Below, piece by piece: positions 31,910-44,895 of a stretch of DNA of 64,000 bases. The stretch covers positions 849,563,408-849,627,407 of the forward strand of contig NC_057801.1 of the NCBI RefSeq assembly GCF_018294505.1, read 5' to 3'. This DNA comes from Triticum aestivum (taxonomy: Eukaryota; Streptophyta; Magnoliopsida; Poales; Poaceae). The translations under genes were made by a program, and so were the position numbers. Below the pieces are notes generated by a model that did no database searches, was not told the origin of the DNA, and saw only the letters and a program-made list of their open reading frames with translations. Numbering within the stretch: position 1 is the first letter of the stretch; each line of letters opens with the position of its first letter.

Positions 31910-34900
31910 CAAAAAGAAATGGAAGAAGGAAGGGCAAAATATAGGCTATCCTCATGCTTGCCGGGGAATGAGACGTTTGCAGATGAGACTGAGAAATAGC
32001 TAAACTCTAAAAAATGATAGACTAAAAAAGGAAATGAATGCAACAAGTAATGACTAAATGAGAAAAAGAAATCTAAGAAAAAGTTAAAGTTGATATAACT
32101 CTATCAGCTAAAAGGACTAAGTTTGTATCTGAAACAGGAAAAAACTGAATTCATAGACAAACTAGAGAAGAAATGAAATGTTTAACTGAACAGGGCAACT
32201 ATCATGCTATCATAAAACATACAGGGAGGTGTTGGTAATATCCACATCATGGCCTTGTAAAACTGAGTGATGAATGAAAAAATAACTATAACAAGAACTA
32301 GACTATAGTGATAAATGAATAACTGACCATGATAGTGAACCAGACTATAGTGATTTTTTTTGAGACAGAACTATAGTGATAAATTGAACATATTCAAAAC
32401 TAAGTTATCACAGAGCTTTCAAAGTCCTCAGACAACCAAACCCCATAATTTAAACGCGATGAGCGACGGCCAGCGCAGTCGGACTTGCGGATTGGGTACG
32501 CCTTCCCCGTTACATATGTGGCAGAGAAAAAACTATTTGTTAGCAAAAAGTTGACTGAAAAACTAAGAACAGAGACTCACCAGATAAGTAATTTAAACTA
32601 CAGGAATTATAAACACATATCAAGTGTAACAATTTTAGAATGAATGCTGAAAATACAGGAATAACAAAATAAACTAAAAATAATAAGCTGAATGGAAACT
32701 AAACTAGTTAGAATAATAAATGACTTAACTTAAAACTGATAGACAAGAACAAACACTGACCAAATAACTGAAGAGAACTAAATGAGACACTTAAGATACT
32801 GTGCAAACACTAACCAAATAACTAATCACTTAACATATAGTTGAAGAGAACTAAAACCGATACTTAGAAGTACTAATGACTAAAAACTGAAAATAATCTA
32901 GGAAAAAAATTGTGCAAAAAACTGAAAACCGAAAACTAAAAACTTAGGACTTACATGAACATAAGGTTCAAAACAGAAATAACATCTACTAAAAGACAAG
33001 ACTCATGAGAGATAGGACTGAAGAAAGATGCAAATGATAACTAAATATGATAAAATGAGGACAAATACTATTACAAAAACTAATATGGCAAGCTTAAAAA
33101 CTGAGGAACAAAAATAATGAACAATGAATACTTAGGAATAAGTACTGAAAATAAGTGGGACATATGAAAGACTAATCTACTATCATTTTTAGCTGAAAAA
33201 GATACACTAACTCAGACTAAAAAAGAGATAAAATACTGAAGAAATGAAAAGGTAGAAATGATGAATGGGAAGGAAAATTATGTGAAGACTTTGCCATCCT
33301 CTATAACTGACAAGATGGAGAAGAACAAGGCATATCAATGAAGAATGACAAGACAACAGATAAATGATAAAAATGAAATAGCAAGCTTACAGAGTGACAA
33401 AAAAGTGCAGACTAAAAAAATAGAGGGGGCGAGACTGAAGGATGAGAATGAGGATTCAGTAACAACCAGGCCTATCTTGAGCCACTTATGTAGGACACTC
33501 CTATTTATATACGGAAAATGAAAACTAAAGAAAAAAGAGTGAACAACAAAAATATTTACCGAAAAGGATAGCCAGTTTTAAGTTTTGGGCTTGAAATTTA
33601 AAAGGTAGACACCTAAGTAGGACAGTACAAACTGATTTGTAAGAAGAATAGTAAGAAGTCAGTTGTTCATCTTATAATGAATATATAGAGAAAATAATTG
33701 ACAACAACATAAGAGACCAGAACAAGAGACTTAGGGAGAAATGGACAAAAGACACTAGAGTGAAGAAAATGAACAAAAGCCACTAGGTCGTGACCACACA
33801 CGCCTCTAGCCAGCTAGCCGACACCTCAGAATAGTGCATAACGACATCCACAATTCCATGCTCGTGCAACGCTGGCACTCTTCCTACACAAGATTAGCAT
33901 ATGAGAATGGGCCAGAGCTCAACTGACTAGGAACCCCCCCAAAAAACGAAAACTTGACCACCTCAAGCAGTTGAGACTACTCATTGAAGAAAATTTGGCG
34001 GATTACCACTATTGGATAAGTATCAATACATTCACAGAAAAAATGCTTGTATGAATTGGTTAAGGGGGAATGTATATGTTTAGAAAAACACTAGAGACCA
34101 AATAAAAGATGGGGTGCATAAGACTACAATTTAAGCTATTATAAAGCTGCAATGAAACCTTCTGACTTTTGAAAAAAAATGGTCGAGGGAAGCAACAAGC
34201 TTGATGACCGAGAAACAGGGACTTGCGTTATAACAAAAAAAACATGGGAAATATACAGAGACAATAAAATAAGATGGAACACCTCAGATATGTGATTCAG
34301 GGTACTGCTTGTACCAAATTGCTGCAGATTTTCATATGTACAGAATGTAAAACAAGACTACAACATTCATGGACACCATGAATCAAAACAAACACCTAGT
34401 AACTAATATATGTAGTATATTATCTTTACATGATTGCATGACTTCCACATTAAATAAAATTGAGCACATGGTAGCATTTCTGTTCCATCTAGACACAACG
34501 AAATCACCACAAAAGCATTGGTGTTGCCTTAATTTTAATTGACTGCTATAGAGACTTGCAAAACTGAATTCCAATCAACCTGAAACAGCAGAAAGGGATT
34601 AGGACTTGATTGCTGCAGATCTGGAAAACTGAACCCAAATTAACCTATACAATAATACAGAGAATTAGGATTTGAGATCTGCTTGTGTTCTAGGGTTCAA
34701 GAAGAGAGAGGGACAGACTCACAGACACCAGAATAGAGAGTAATGAGGCGCCATATGAAGAAGAGAGGGGGGGAAGGGGGTGCCATGGGAATGGAGGGAT
34801 AGGCACCATGGGAGGGGAAGGAGTGAGAGAAGGTGCCATGGTAGGGCAGGGCGTGCTGGAGGAGAGGGGCAGCAAATGGAGAGAAGAAAGGGAGGAGATA

Positions 34901-35101
34901 TGCCATGGAGAAGACAATATCTGAAGTTTTACCTGCGCCACCGTCGCCGAGACCTCTCCATCGTCACCTCAAGCCCACCGTCGTCGCCATGGATAAGGAT
35001 CGAGGAGGACAAACTAGATCCTACACGCGACCCTGGAAAACAACGGGCGTGAAAATAACCCAAAAGGATCCACTGAGACCCACTAAGACAAAGCGGGCCC
35101 G
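31910..35101. other. Long A-rich non-coding stretch, then GC-rich edge
   Basis: 31910-34650 is strikingly rich in A on the plus strand, with recurrent words such as AACTGA, ACTAAA and AACTAAATGA, and lacks long frames. It looks like old intron or transposon DNA with strand-biased composition. 34680-35060 is richer in G and has low-complexity frames on both strands (GGGAGG runs, CCATGG words), possibly the 5' end of a leftward gene. No domain is recognised. Confidence 0.4.
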
Positions 35102-36091
35102 AAAAGTGATGGAAATATGCCCTAGAGGCAATAATAAAGTTATTATTTATTTCCTAATATATCATGATAAATGTTTATTATTCATGCTAGAATTGTATTA
35201 ACCGGAAACTTAGTACATGTGTGAATACATAGACAAAACTGAGTGTCACTAGTATGCCTCTACTTGACTAGCTCGTTAATCAAAGATGGTTATGTTTCCT
35301 AACCATGGACAAAGAGTTGTCATTCGATTATCGGGATCACATCATTAGGAGAATGATGTGATTGACATGACCCATTCCGTTAGCCTAGCACTTGATCGTT
35401 TAGTATATTGCTATTGCTTTCTTCATGACTTATACATGTTCCTGTAACTATGAGATTATGCAACTCCCGTTTACCGGAGGAACACTTTGGGTGTTACCAC
35501 ACGTCACAACGTAACTGGGTGATTATAAAGGAGTACTACAGGTGTCTCCAAAGGTACATGTTGGGTTGGCGTATTTCAAGATTAGGTTTTGTCACTCCGA
35601 TTGTCGAAGAGGTATCTCTGGGCCCTCTCGGTAATGCACATCACTATAAGCCTTGCAAGCAATGTAGCTAATGAGTTAGTTACGGAATGATGCATTACGT
35701 AACGAGTAAAGAGACTTGCCAGTAACGAGATTGAACTAGGTATTGTATACCGACGATCGAATCTCGGGCAAGTAACATACCGATGACAAAGGGAACAACG
35801 TATGTTGTTATGCGGTTTGACCGATAAAGATCTTCGCAGAATATGTAGGAGCCAATATGAGCATCCAGGTTCCGCTATTGGTTATTGACCGAGAATAGTT
35901 CTAGGTCATGTCTACATAGTTCTCGAACCCGTAGGGTCCGCACGCTTAACGTTACGATGACAGTTTTATTATGAGTTTATAAGTTTTGATGTACCGAAGG
36001 TTGTTTTGAGTCCCGGATGTGATCACGAGGAATCTCGAAATGGTCGAGACATAAAGATTGATATATTGGAAGACTATATTTGGATATCGGA

Positions 36092-36765
36092 ATGGTTTTA
36101 CCGGAACACCGGGGGGTTACCGGAACCCTCCCGGGGGTTAATGGGCCTTAGTGGGCCATGAGGGAGAAGAGGAGGGCCGGCCAGGGCAGGCCGCGCGCCC
36201 CCTCCCCCCCTAGTCCGAATAGGACAAGGAAGGGGGGGGGGGGCGGCGCCCCCCTTTCCTCTTTCCCCTCCCCCCTTTCCTTCTCCACCAAGGCAAGAGG
36301 GGGGAGTCCTACTCCCGATGGGAGTAGGACTCCTCCAGGCGCACCCCTAGGGGGCCGGCCGCACCTCCCCCCTCCCTCCTTTATATACGGGGGCAGGGGG
36401 GCACCCTAGGACACACAAGTTGANNNNNNNNNNATGGTTTTACCGGAACACCGGGGGGTTACCGGAACCCTCCCGGGGGTTAATGGGCCTTAGTGGGCCA
36501 TGAGGGAGAAGAGGAGGGCCGGCCAGGGCAGGCCGCGCGCCCCCTCCCCCCCTAGTCCGAATAGGACAAGGAAGGGGGGGGGGGGCGGCGCCCCCCTTTC
36601 CTCTTTCCCCCCCCCCCTTTCCTTCTCCACCAAGGCAAGAGGGGGGAGTCCTACTCCCGATGGGAGTAGGACTCCTCCAGGCGCACCCCTAGGGGGCCGG
36701 CCGCACCTCCCCCCTCCCTCCTTTATATACGGGGGCAGGGGGGCACCCTAGGACACACAAGTTGA
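36092..36765. repeat. 332-bp duplicated contig end around a 10-N gap
   Basis: 36092-36423 and 36434-36765 are both 332 bases and nearly identical (one clear change in a pyrimidine run). They are separated by exactly ten Ns. The 3' LTR has this stretch once. It is therefore most likely an unmerged contig overlap and not a biological duplication. Confidence 0.88.
36724..36729 (+). promoter_or_regulatory. LTR TATA box
   Basis: CTTTATATACGGG occurs here and, through the duplication, at 36382-36387; the 3' LTR has it near 43059. This position and wording fit the promoter TATA box of BARE-family LTRs, upstream of the RNA start. Confidence 0.65.
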
Positions 36766-37164
36766 TCTACGTGGTCGTTCCTTAGCCGTGTGTGGTGCCC
36801 CCCTCCACCATATTCCACCTCGGTCATATCGTCGCGGAGTTTAGGCGAAGCCCTGCGCCGGTAGAACATCATCATCGTCACCACGCCGTCGTGCTGACGG
36901 AACTGATCCCCGACACTTTGCTGGATCGGAGTCCGAGGATCGTCATCGAGCTGAACGTGTGCTGAACTCGGAGGTGCCGTACGTTCGATACTTGGATCGG
37001 TCGGATCGTGAAGACGTACGACTACATCAACCGCGTTGTCATAACGCTTCCGCTTACGGTCCACGAGGGTACGTGGACATTACTCTCCCCTCTCGTTGCT
37101 ATGCATCACCGTGATCTTGCGTGTGCGTAGGATTTTTTTTTGAAATTACTACGTTCCCCAACAG

Positions 37165-37180
37165 TGGCATCCGAGCCAGG
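37165..37180 (+). promoter_or_regulatory. Primer binding site, tRNA-iMet type
   Basis: TGGCATCCGAGCCAGG follows the 5' LTR after one base. It matches the complement of the initiator Met tRNA 3' end (TGGTATCAGAGCC) with two changes. Confidence 0.85.
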
Positions 37181-38419
37181 TTTTATGCATATATGTCATA
37201 TGCACGAGTAGAAAACAAGTGAGTTGTGGGCGATACAAGTCATACTGCTTACCAGCATGTCATACTTTGGCTCAGCGGTATTGTGAGATGAAGCGGCCCG
37301 GACCGACATTACGCGTACGCTTACGCGAGACTGGTTTCACCGTTACGAGCACTCGTGCTTAAAGGTGACTGGCGGGTGTCTGTCTCTCTCACTTTAGCTG
37401 AACCGAGTGTGGCTACTCCTGGTCCTTGCGAAGGCTAAAAAAGCATTAACTTGACGAACTATCGTTGTGGTTTTGATGCGTAGGAAGAATGGTTCTTGCT
37501 AAGCCCGTAGCAGCCACGTAAAATTTGCAACAACAAAGTAGAGGACGTCTAACTTGTTTTTGCAGGGCATGTTGTGATGTGATATGGTCAAGATGTGATG
37601 CTATATTTTATTGTATGAGATGATCATGTTTTGTAACCAAAGTTATCGGCAACTGGCAGGAGCCATATGGTTGTCGCTTTATTGTATAAAATGCGAACGC
37701 CCTGTAATTGCTTTACGTTATCACTAAGCGGTAGCGATAGTCGTAGAAGCAATGGATGGCGTAAGGACAACGATGCTATGATGGAGATCAAGGTGTCGTA
37801 CCGGTGACGATGGTGATCACGACGGTGCTTCGAAGATGGAGATCACAAGCACAAGATGATGATGGCCATATCATATCACTTATATTGATTGCATGTGATG
37901 TTTATCCTTTATGCATCTTATCTTGCTTTGATAGACGGTAGCATTTTAAGATGATCTCTCACTAAATTATCAAGAAGTGTTCTCCCTGAGTATGCACCGT
38001 TGCGAAAGTTCTTCGTGCTGAGACACCACGTGATGATCAGGTCTGATAGGCTCTACGTTCAAATACAGCGCGTGCAAAACAGTTGCACACGCGGAATACT
38101 CAGGTTAAACTTGACGAGCCTAGCATATAACAGATATGGCCTCGGAACACGGGGACCGAAAGGTCGAGCGTGAATCATATAGTAGATATGATCAACATAT
38201 TGATGTTCACTGTTGAAACTACTCCATCTCACGTGACGATCGGACATGGTGTAGTTGATATGGATCACGTAATCACTTAGAGGATTAGAGGGATGTCTAT
38301 CTAAGTGGGAGTTCTTAAGTAATATGATTAATTGAACTTTAATTTATCATGAACTTAGTCCTGGTAGTATTTTGCAAATTATGTTGTAGATCAATAGCTC
38401 GCGTTGTTGCTTCCCTATG
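37181..38419. other. Untranslated leader of the BARE/Angela-type element
   Basis: About 1.2 kb between PBS and gag without a supported frame, as expected for the long leader of this family. Confidence 0.6.
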
Positions 38420-41400
38420 TTTTATATGTGTTCCTAGAGAAAACTAAGTTGAAAGATGTTAGTAGCAATGATGCGGAATTGGTCCATGATCTGAGGTTTA
38501 TCCTCATTGCTGCACAGAAGAATTATGTCCTTAATGCACCGCTAGGTGACAGACCTATTGCAGGAGCAGATGCAGACNNNNNNNNNNNNNNNNNNNNNNN
38601 TTATGAACGTTTGGCTAGCTCAATATGATGACTACTTGATAGTTTAGTGCACCATGCTTAACGACTTAGAATCGGGACTTCAAAGACGTTTTGAACGTCA
38701 TGGACCATATGAGATGTTCCAGGAGTTGAAGTTAATATTTCAAGCAAATACCCTAGTTGAGAGATATGAAGTATCCAACAAGTTCTATGGCTAAAAGATG
38801 GAGGAGAATCGCTCAACTAGTGAGCATGTGCTCAGATTGTCTGGGTACTACAATCGCTTGAATCAAGTGGGAGTTAATCTTCCAGATAAGATAGTGATTG
38901 GCAGAGTTCTCTAGTCACCATCACCAAGTTACTGGAACTTCGTGATGAACTATAATGCAAGGGATGACGAAAACGATTCCCGAGCTCTTCATGATGTTGA
39001 AATCGACGAAGGTAGAAATCAAGAAAGGGCATCAAGTGTTGATGATTGAAAAGATCACTAGTTTCAAGAAAAGGGCAAAGGGAAAGAAAGGGAACTTCAA
39101 GTAGAATGACAAGCAAGTTGTCACTCCCGCGAAGAAGCCCAAAGCTGGACCAAAGCCTGAAACTAAGTGCTTACACTGCAAAGGAAATGGTCACTGGAAG
39201 CGGAAATGCCCCGAATATTTGGTGGATAAGAAGGATGGCAAAGTGAACAAGGGTATATTTGATATACAGGTTATTAATGTGTGCCCTACTAGTGTTTATA
39301 GTAGCCCCTGATTATTTGGTACTTGTTCGGTTGCTAATATTAGTAACTCGAAACAGGAGTTACAGAATAAACAGAAACTAGTTGAGGGTGAAGTGACGAT
39401 GTGTGTTGGAAGTGATTCCAAGATTGATATGATCATCATCGCACACTCCCTATACTTTCGGGATTAGTGTTAAACATAAATAAATGTTATTTGGCATTTG
39501 CGTTGAACATGAATATGATTTGACCATGTTTATTGCGATACGGTTATTCATTTAAAGTCAAAGAATAATTGTTGTTCTGTTTACATGAATAAAACCTTCG
39601 ATGGTCATACACCCAATGAAAATGGTTTGTTGGATCTCGATCATAGTGATACACATATTTATAATATTGATGCCAAAAGATGCAAAGTTAATAATGATAG
39701 TGCAACTTATTTGTGGCAGTGCCGTTTGGGTCATATCGGTGTAAAGCGCATGAAGAAACTCCATAANNNNNNNNNNNNNNNNNNNNNNNNNNNNNNNNNN
39801 NNNNNNNNNNNNNNNNNNNNNNNNNNNNNNNNNNNNNNNNNNNNNNNNNNNNNNNNNNNNNNNNNNNNNNNNNNNNNNNNNNNNNNNNNNNNNNNNNNNN
39901 NNNNNNNNNNNNNNNNNNNNNNNNNNNNNNNNNNNNNNNNNNNNNNNNNNNNNNNNNNNNNNNNNNNNNNNNNNNNNNNNNNNNNNNNNNNNNNNNNNNN
40001 NNNNNNNNNNNNNNNNNNNNNNNNNNNNNNNNNNNNNNNNNNNNNNNNNNNNNNNNNNNNNNNNNNNNNNNNNNNNNNNNNNNNNNNNNNNNNNNNNNNN
40101 NNNNNNNNNNNNNNNNNNNNNNNNNNNNNNNNNNNNTTCATCACAGAAATCAGTTCCAGTGATTCCTACACCAATTAGTGAGGAAGTTAATAATGATGAT
40201 CATGAAACTTCAGATCAAGTTGCTACCAAACCTCGTAGGTCTTCCAGAGTAAGATCCGCACCAGAGTGGTACAGTAATCATGTTCTGGAAGTTATGTTAC
40301 TAGACCATGATGAACCTACAAACTATGAGGAAGCGATGATGAGCCCAGATTCCGCGAAATGGCTTGAGGCCATAAAATCTAGATGGGATCCATGTATGAG
40401 AACAAAGTGTGGACTTTGGTGGAGTTGCCTGTTGATCGGCAAGCCATATTGTATAAATGGATCTTCAAGAGGAAGACGGACACTGATAGTAGTGTTACTA
40501 TCTACAAAGCTCGACTTGTCGCAAAAGGGTTTTTCGACAAGTTCAAGGTGTTGAATACGATGAGATTTTCTCACTCGTAATAATGCTTAAGTCTGTCCGA
40601 ATCATGTTAGCAATTGCCACATTTTATGAAATCTGGCAAATGGATGTCAAAACTGCATTCCTTAAATGGATATTTCTTAAAGAAGTGTTGTATATGATAC
40701 AACCATAAGGTTTTGTCAATCCTAAAGGTGCTAACAAAATGTGCAAGCTCCAGCGATCCATCTATGGACTGGTGCAAGCATCTCGGAGTTGGAATATATG
40801 CTTTGATAAGTTGATCAAAGCATATACTTTTATACGGACTTGCAGTGAAGCCTGTATTTACAATAAAGTGAGTGGGAGCACTGCAGACTTTCTGATAAGT
40901 ATATGTGAGTGACATATTATTGATCAAAAATGATGTAGAATTTTTTTGGAAAGCATAAAGGAGTATTTGAAAGAAGTTTTGCAAAGAAAGATATCAGTAA
41001 AGCTACTTACATATTGAGCATTAAGATCTATTGAGATAGATCAAGACGCTTGATAAGATTTTCAATAAGTACATACCTTGACAAGATTTTGAAGTAGCTC
41101 AAAATGGAACAGTCAAAGAAAGAGTTCTTGCCTATGTTGCAAAGGTATGAAATTGAGTAAGACTCAAATCCCGACCATGGCAGAAAATAGAAAGAGAATG
41201 AAAGTCATTCCCTATGCATCAGTCATAGGTTCTATAAAAGTATGCCATGCTATGGACGAGAACTATTATATACTCTGCCCTAGTTTGGCAAGGGAGTACA
41301 GTAGTGATCTAAGAGTAGATCACTGGACATTGGTCAAAATTATCCTTAGTGGAATAAGGAGATGTTTCTCGATTATGGAGGTGATAAAAGAGTTCGTCGT

Positions 41401-41590
41401 AAAAGTTACATCGATGCAAACTTTTACATTGATCCAGATGACTCTAAGTCTCAATCTGGATACATATTGAACGTGGGAGCAATTAGCTAGAGTAGCTCCG
41501 TGCAAAGCATTGTAGACATAGAATATTTGCAAAATACATACGGCTCTGAATGTGACAGACCCGTTGACTAAACTTCTCTCATGAGCAAAA
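38420..41590 (+). pseudogene. Copia gag-pol relic
   Basis: Pieces in order: gag N-terminal part (38430-38577), more gag after a 23-N gap, and an intact knuckle CLHCKGNGHWKRKC at about 39166-39207. The GAG-pre-integrase piece comes next (39585-39766; NDSATYLWQCRLGHIGVKRM), then 370 Ns where integrase should be. After the gap come the linker (TSDQVATKPRRSSRVRSAPE, 40180-40260), RT in broken frames (MCKLQRSIYGLVQASRSW near 40740-40795) and RNase H remnants to about 41590. Many stops, shifts and small deletions make every domain non-functional. The integrase of this family needs over 1 kb, so 370 Ns are too few unless part is deleted. Confidence 0.9.
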
Positions 41591-41605
41591 CATGATCATA
41601 CCTTA

Positions 41606-41770
41606 GTACTCTTTGGGTGTTAATCACATAGCGATGTGAACTAGATTATTGACTCTAGTAAACCCTTTGGGTGTTGGTCACATGACGATGTGAACTATGG
41701 GTATTAATCACATACAGATGTGAATATTGGTGTTAAATCACATGGTGATGTGAACTAGATTATTGACTTT
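41606..41770 (+). repeat. Short tandem repeats next to the purine tract
   Basis: The unit TGGGTGTTAATCACATAGCGATGTGAACTA-like, about 30 bp, appears four times in degenerate form; the first and last continue into GATTATTGACT(C/T)TAGT. It lies between the pol end and the purine tract. Confidence 0.65.
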
Positions 41771-41773
41771 AGT

Positions 41774-41786
41774 GCAAGTGGAAGAC
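41774..41786 (+). promoter_or_regulatory. Polypurine tract of the BARE/Angela-type element
   Basis: GCAAGTGGAAGAC directly precedes the 3' LTR. The related element at 59.5 kb has GCAAGTGGGAGAC in the same place. Confidence 0.8.
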
Positions 41787-43499
41787 TGAAGGAAATATGC
41801 CCTAGAGGCAATAATAAAGTTATTATTTATTTCCTTATATATCATGATAAATGTTTATTATTCATGCTAGAATTGTATTAACCGGAAACTTAGTACATGT
41901 GTGAATACATAGACAAAACTGAGTGTCACTAGTATGCCTCTACTTGACTAGCTCGTTAATCAAAGATGGTTATGTTTCCTAACCATGGACAAAGAGTTGT
42001 CATTTGATTATCGGGATCACATCATTAGGAGAATGATGTGATTGACATGACCCATTCCGTTAGCCTAGCACTTGATCGTTTAGTATATTGCTATTGCTTT
42101 CTTCATGACTTATACATGTTCCTGTAACTATGAGATTATGCAACTCCCGCTTACCGGAGGAACACTTTGGGTGCTACCAAACGTCACAACGTAACTGGGT
42201 GATTATAAAGGAGTACTACAGGTGTCTCCAAAGGTACATGTTGGGTTGGCGTATTTCAAGATTAGGTTTTGTCACTCCGATTGTCGAAGAGGTATCTCTG
42301 GGCCCTCTCGGTAATGCACATCACTATAAGCCTTGCAAGCAATGTAGCTAATGAGTTAGTTACGGAATGATGCATTACGTAACGAGTAAAGAGACTTACC
42401 AGTAACGAGATTGAACTAGGTATTGGATACCGACGATCGAATCTCGGGCAAGTAACATACCGATGACAAAGAGAACAACATATGTTGTTATGCGGTTTGA
42501 CCGATAAAGATCTTCGCAGAATATGTAGGAGCCAATATGAGCATCCAGGTTCCGCTATTGGTTATTGACCGAGAATAGTTCTAGGTCATGTCTACATAGT
42601 TCTCGAACCCGTAGGGTCCGCACGCTTAACGTTACGATGACAGTTTTATTATGAGTTTATAAGTTTTGATGTACCGAAGGTTGTTCGGAGTCCCGGATGT
42701 GATCACGGACATGATGAGGAGTCTCGAAATGGTCGAGACATAAAGATTGATATATTGGAAGCCTATATTTGGATATCGGAATGGTTCCGGGTGAAATCGG
42801 GATTTTACCGGAACCCTCCCGGGGGTTAATGGGCTTAGTGGGCCATGAGGGAGAAGAGGAGGGCCGGCCAGGGCAGGCCGCGCACCCCCTCCCCCCTAGT
42901 CTGAATAGGACAAGGAAGGGGGGGGCACACCCCTTTCCTCTTTCCCCTCCCCCCTTTCCTTCTCCACCAAGGCAAGAGGGGGGAGTCCTACTCCCGATGG
43001 GAGTAGGACTCCTCCAGGCGCACCCCTAGGGGGCCGGCTGCACCTCCCCCTCCCTCCTTTATATACGGGGGCAGGGGGGCACCCTAGGACACACAAGTTG
43101 ATCTACGTGATCGTTCCTTAGCCGTGTGCGGTGCCCCCCTCCACCATATTCCACCTCGGTCATATCGTCGCGGAGTTTAGGCGAAGCCCTGCGCCGGTAG
43201 AACATCATCATCGTCACCACGCCGTCATGCTGACGGAACTCATCCCCGACACTTTGCTGGATCGGAGTCCGGGGATCGTCATCGAGCTGAACTTGTGCTG
43301 AACTCGGAGGTGCCGTACGTTCGGTACTTGGATCGGTCGGATCGTGAAGACGTACGACTACATCAACCGCGTTGTCATAACGCTTCCGCTTACGGTCTAC
43401 GAGGGTACGTGGACATTACTCTCCCCTCTCGTTGCTATGCATCACCATGATCTTGCATGGGCGTAGGATTTTCTTTTGAAATTACTACGTTCCCCAACA
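41787..43499 (+). repeat. 3' LTR of the BARE/Angela-type element
   Basis: 1713 bp, from TGAAGGAAATATGCC to CCCCAACA. It matches the 5' LTR closely but for scattered substitutions, a ~10-base indel near 42706 and a divergent piece near 42780-42810. It holds the GC-rich promoter part and a TATATA box near 43059. Confidence 0.93.
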
Positions 43500-43504
43500 A
43501 AAAG

Positions 43505-43662
43505 TTCAGCCACACCAGCGCAGATCTCAGAACTGAATCGACTGAATGAAAATTCGAATTGAAGCCAAAATGAAAACAAACAACTGTTTTTTAGTAAAAC
43601 TGTTAATGAATTAGTAGAGTTTCTCAACAACTTCATATCTCACCACCATGAACGCCATAAGG

Positions 43663-43733
<71 letters not shown>

Positions 43734-44880
43734 AAAAATCCATCTTACCACCTGATGGTAGTTATCCCACATAACTCATATACTACCATGTGGTACTATA
43801 TATATACTATTTTATTATTTTAAATATGTTCATATAATATATCTAAGATATTTCAAAGCAAGTTACATGAAAAATTTGCATATGAGTCCATAGTTTTTGT
43901 TATTTGTTAAATACGTATAAAATATGTACGTAAAAAAGAGCATATTCAAAATATGATACATACTACCTAAAAATTAGTATATATACTACCTAAACATTGT
44001 TATAGACTATATACTACACGTACATACTCTCGGTTTCGACAGATACTACATACAACATACAAAACGCAAGCGGTGGTAACTACCACTGCTTGTAAGAAAT
44101 TCTTATTCCTCACCCCACCCATCCCGCACCAATCCAACTCATGTTCCTTAATTTACTACTTACGGCAGCATGGATGCTCCCTGCATGGATGTAATCTTAC
44201 GGCCTGGAGTGCGGTGTGGACGCGTGGAGCACCAGAGGGCATGCCCTGCATGTAACGTAATTTCACGGGAAGAGATTAGTAACTTACCTCTATATATGTA
44301 CTATACATGGGCATTGCAGCATCGTAATGTCTCTATCACATGTCGATTTTTTTTAAAGAAACTGTCCATTCAATTCCTAGGCCTGTAAGAAATTTGGAAT
44401 CCAAAAACAAACAAGACTTTCTATTTTATTTTTACGGTAAAGAAACATATTCTACTAATTCAGTTGAGATCAGAACGTAAGAAATTTGGCAGTAGATGTA
44501 AACATGAGTATTTTCAACGTTCCATAAAAAAGATTATCTTCAAGGTATGGTGCAGTAACTTTTTTTTGCGAGTGTATGGTCAACTAATTGAATGTCATGT
44601 CAACATATGAATTACTTGTAAAATGATAGGCAAATGTAAGAATTTATGCGGCATATTCCAAACTATTTTGTAACATTATTTCCATTACACGACGCTGAAG
44701 CGTGAAGGCGATCTCATCGACGTCATTTGTGGGTGACTAAATTTGATCCCAAGACTCTACCTCATCAGAGGATCAAGGGCATAGAAATAGCTGAGCATTT
44801 TTTTTAGAGAAAAAGAATCGAGCTTAACCCGACTTTGATTTAACAAAGCGATAACAGTACCTTCGATCCCTTCTGCTCTG
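43505..44880. other. AT-rich DNA with an AT microsatellite
   Basis: 43505-43660 continues the DNA found before 35101. A long (AT)n tract follows. 43735-44090 is AT-rich with ATACTACC words; a GGTAGTTA/TAACTACC inverted pair near both ends hints at a MITE but no clean target duplication is seen. No gene is supported to 44880. Confidence 0.45.
43667..43731. repeat. (AT)n microsatellite, ~32 units
   Basis: An uninterrupted AT dinucleotide run of 65 bases. Confidence 0.97.
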
Positions 44881-44895
44881 TCCCGATCGTCCCTG

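Larger units (their letters stand above)
35107..37163 (+). repeat. 5' LTR of the BARE/Angela-type element
   Basis: 2057 bp as assembled, but 342 of these are an artefact (a duplicated contig end plus 10 Ns, 36092-36433). Without it the length is 1715, against 1713 for the 3' LTR. The open frames at 36158-36409 and 36500-36751 are the two copies of that GC-rich piece. Confidence 0.93.
35107..43499 (+). mobile_element. Complete BARE/WIS/Angela-type Copia element, coding decayed
   Basis: Both LTRs carry the family hallmark GGAAATATGCCCTAGAGG near the start and end TACGTTCCCCAACA. The perfect target duplication AAAAG flanks the element (35102-35106, 43500-43504). PBS and purine tract are in place. 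The interior still shows gag with an intact zinc knuckle, GAG-pre-integrase, RT and RNase H in the right order, but with many stops and shifts and two N gaps (38578-38600, 39767-40136). Both LTR starts deviate from TGTTGG (TGATGG and TGAAGG). It is the classic abundant Copia family of Triticeae. Confidence 0.95.

Noticed and set aside
36158..36751. Two identical 83-codon frames as a duplicated gene
   Set aside because: They are the GC-rich promoter part of a Copia LTR, doubled by an assembly overlap.
43735..44100. MITE with GGTAGTTA/TAACTACC ends
   Set aside because: Ends match poorly and no target duplication is seen.
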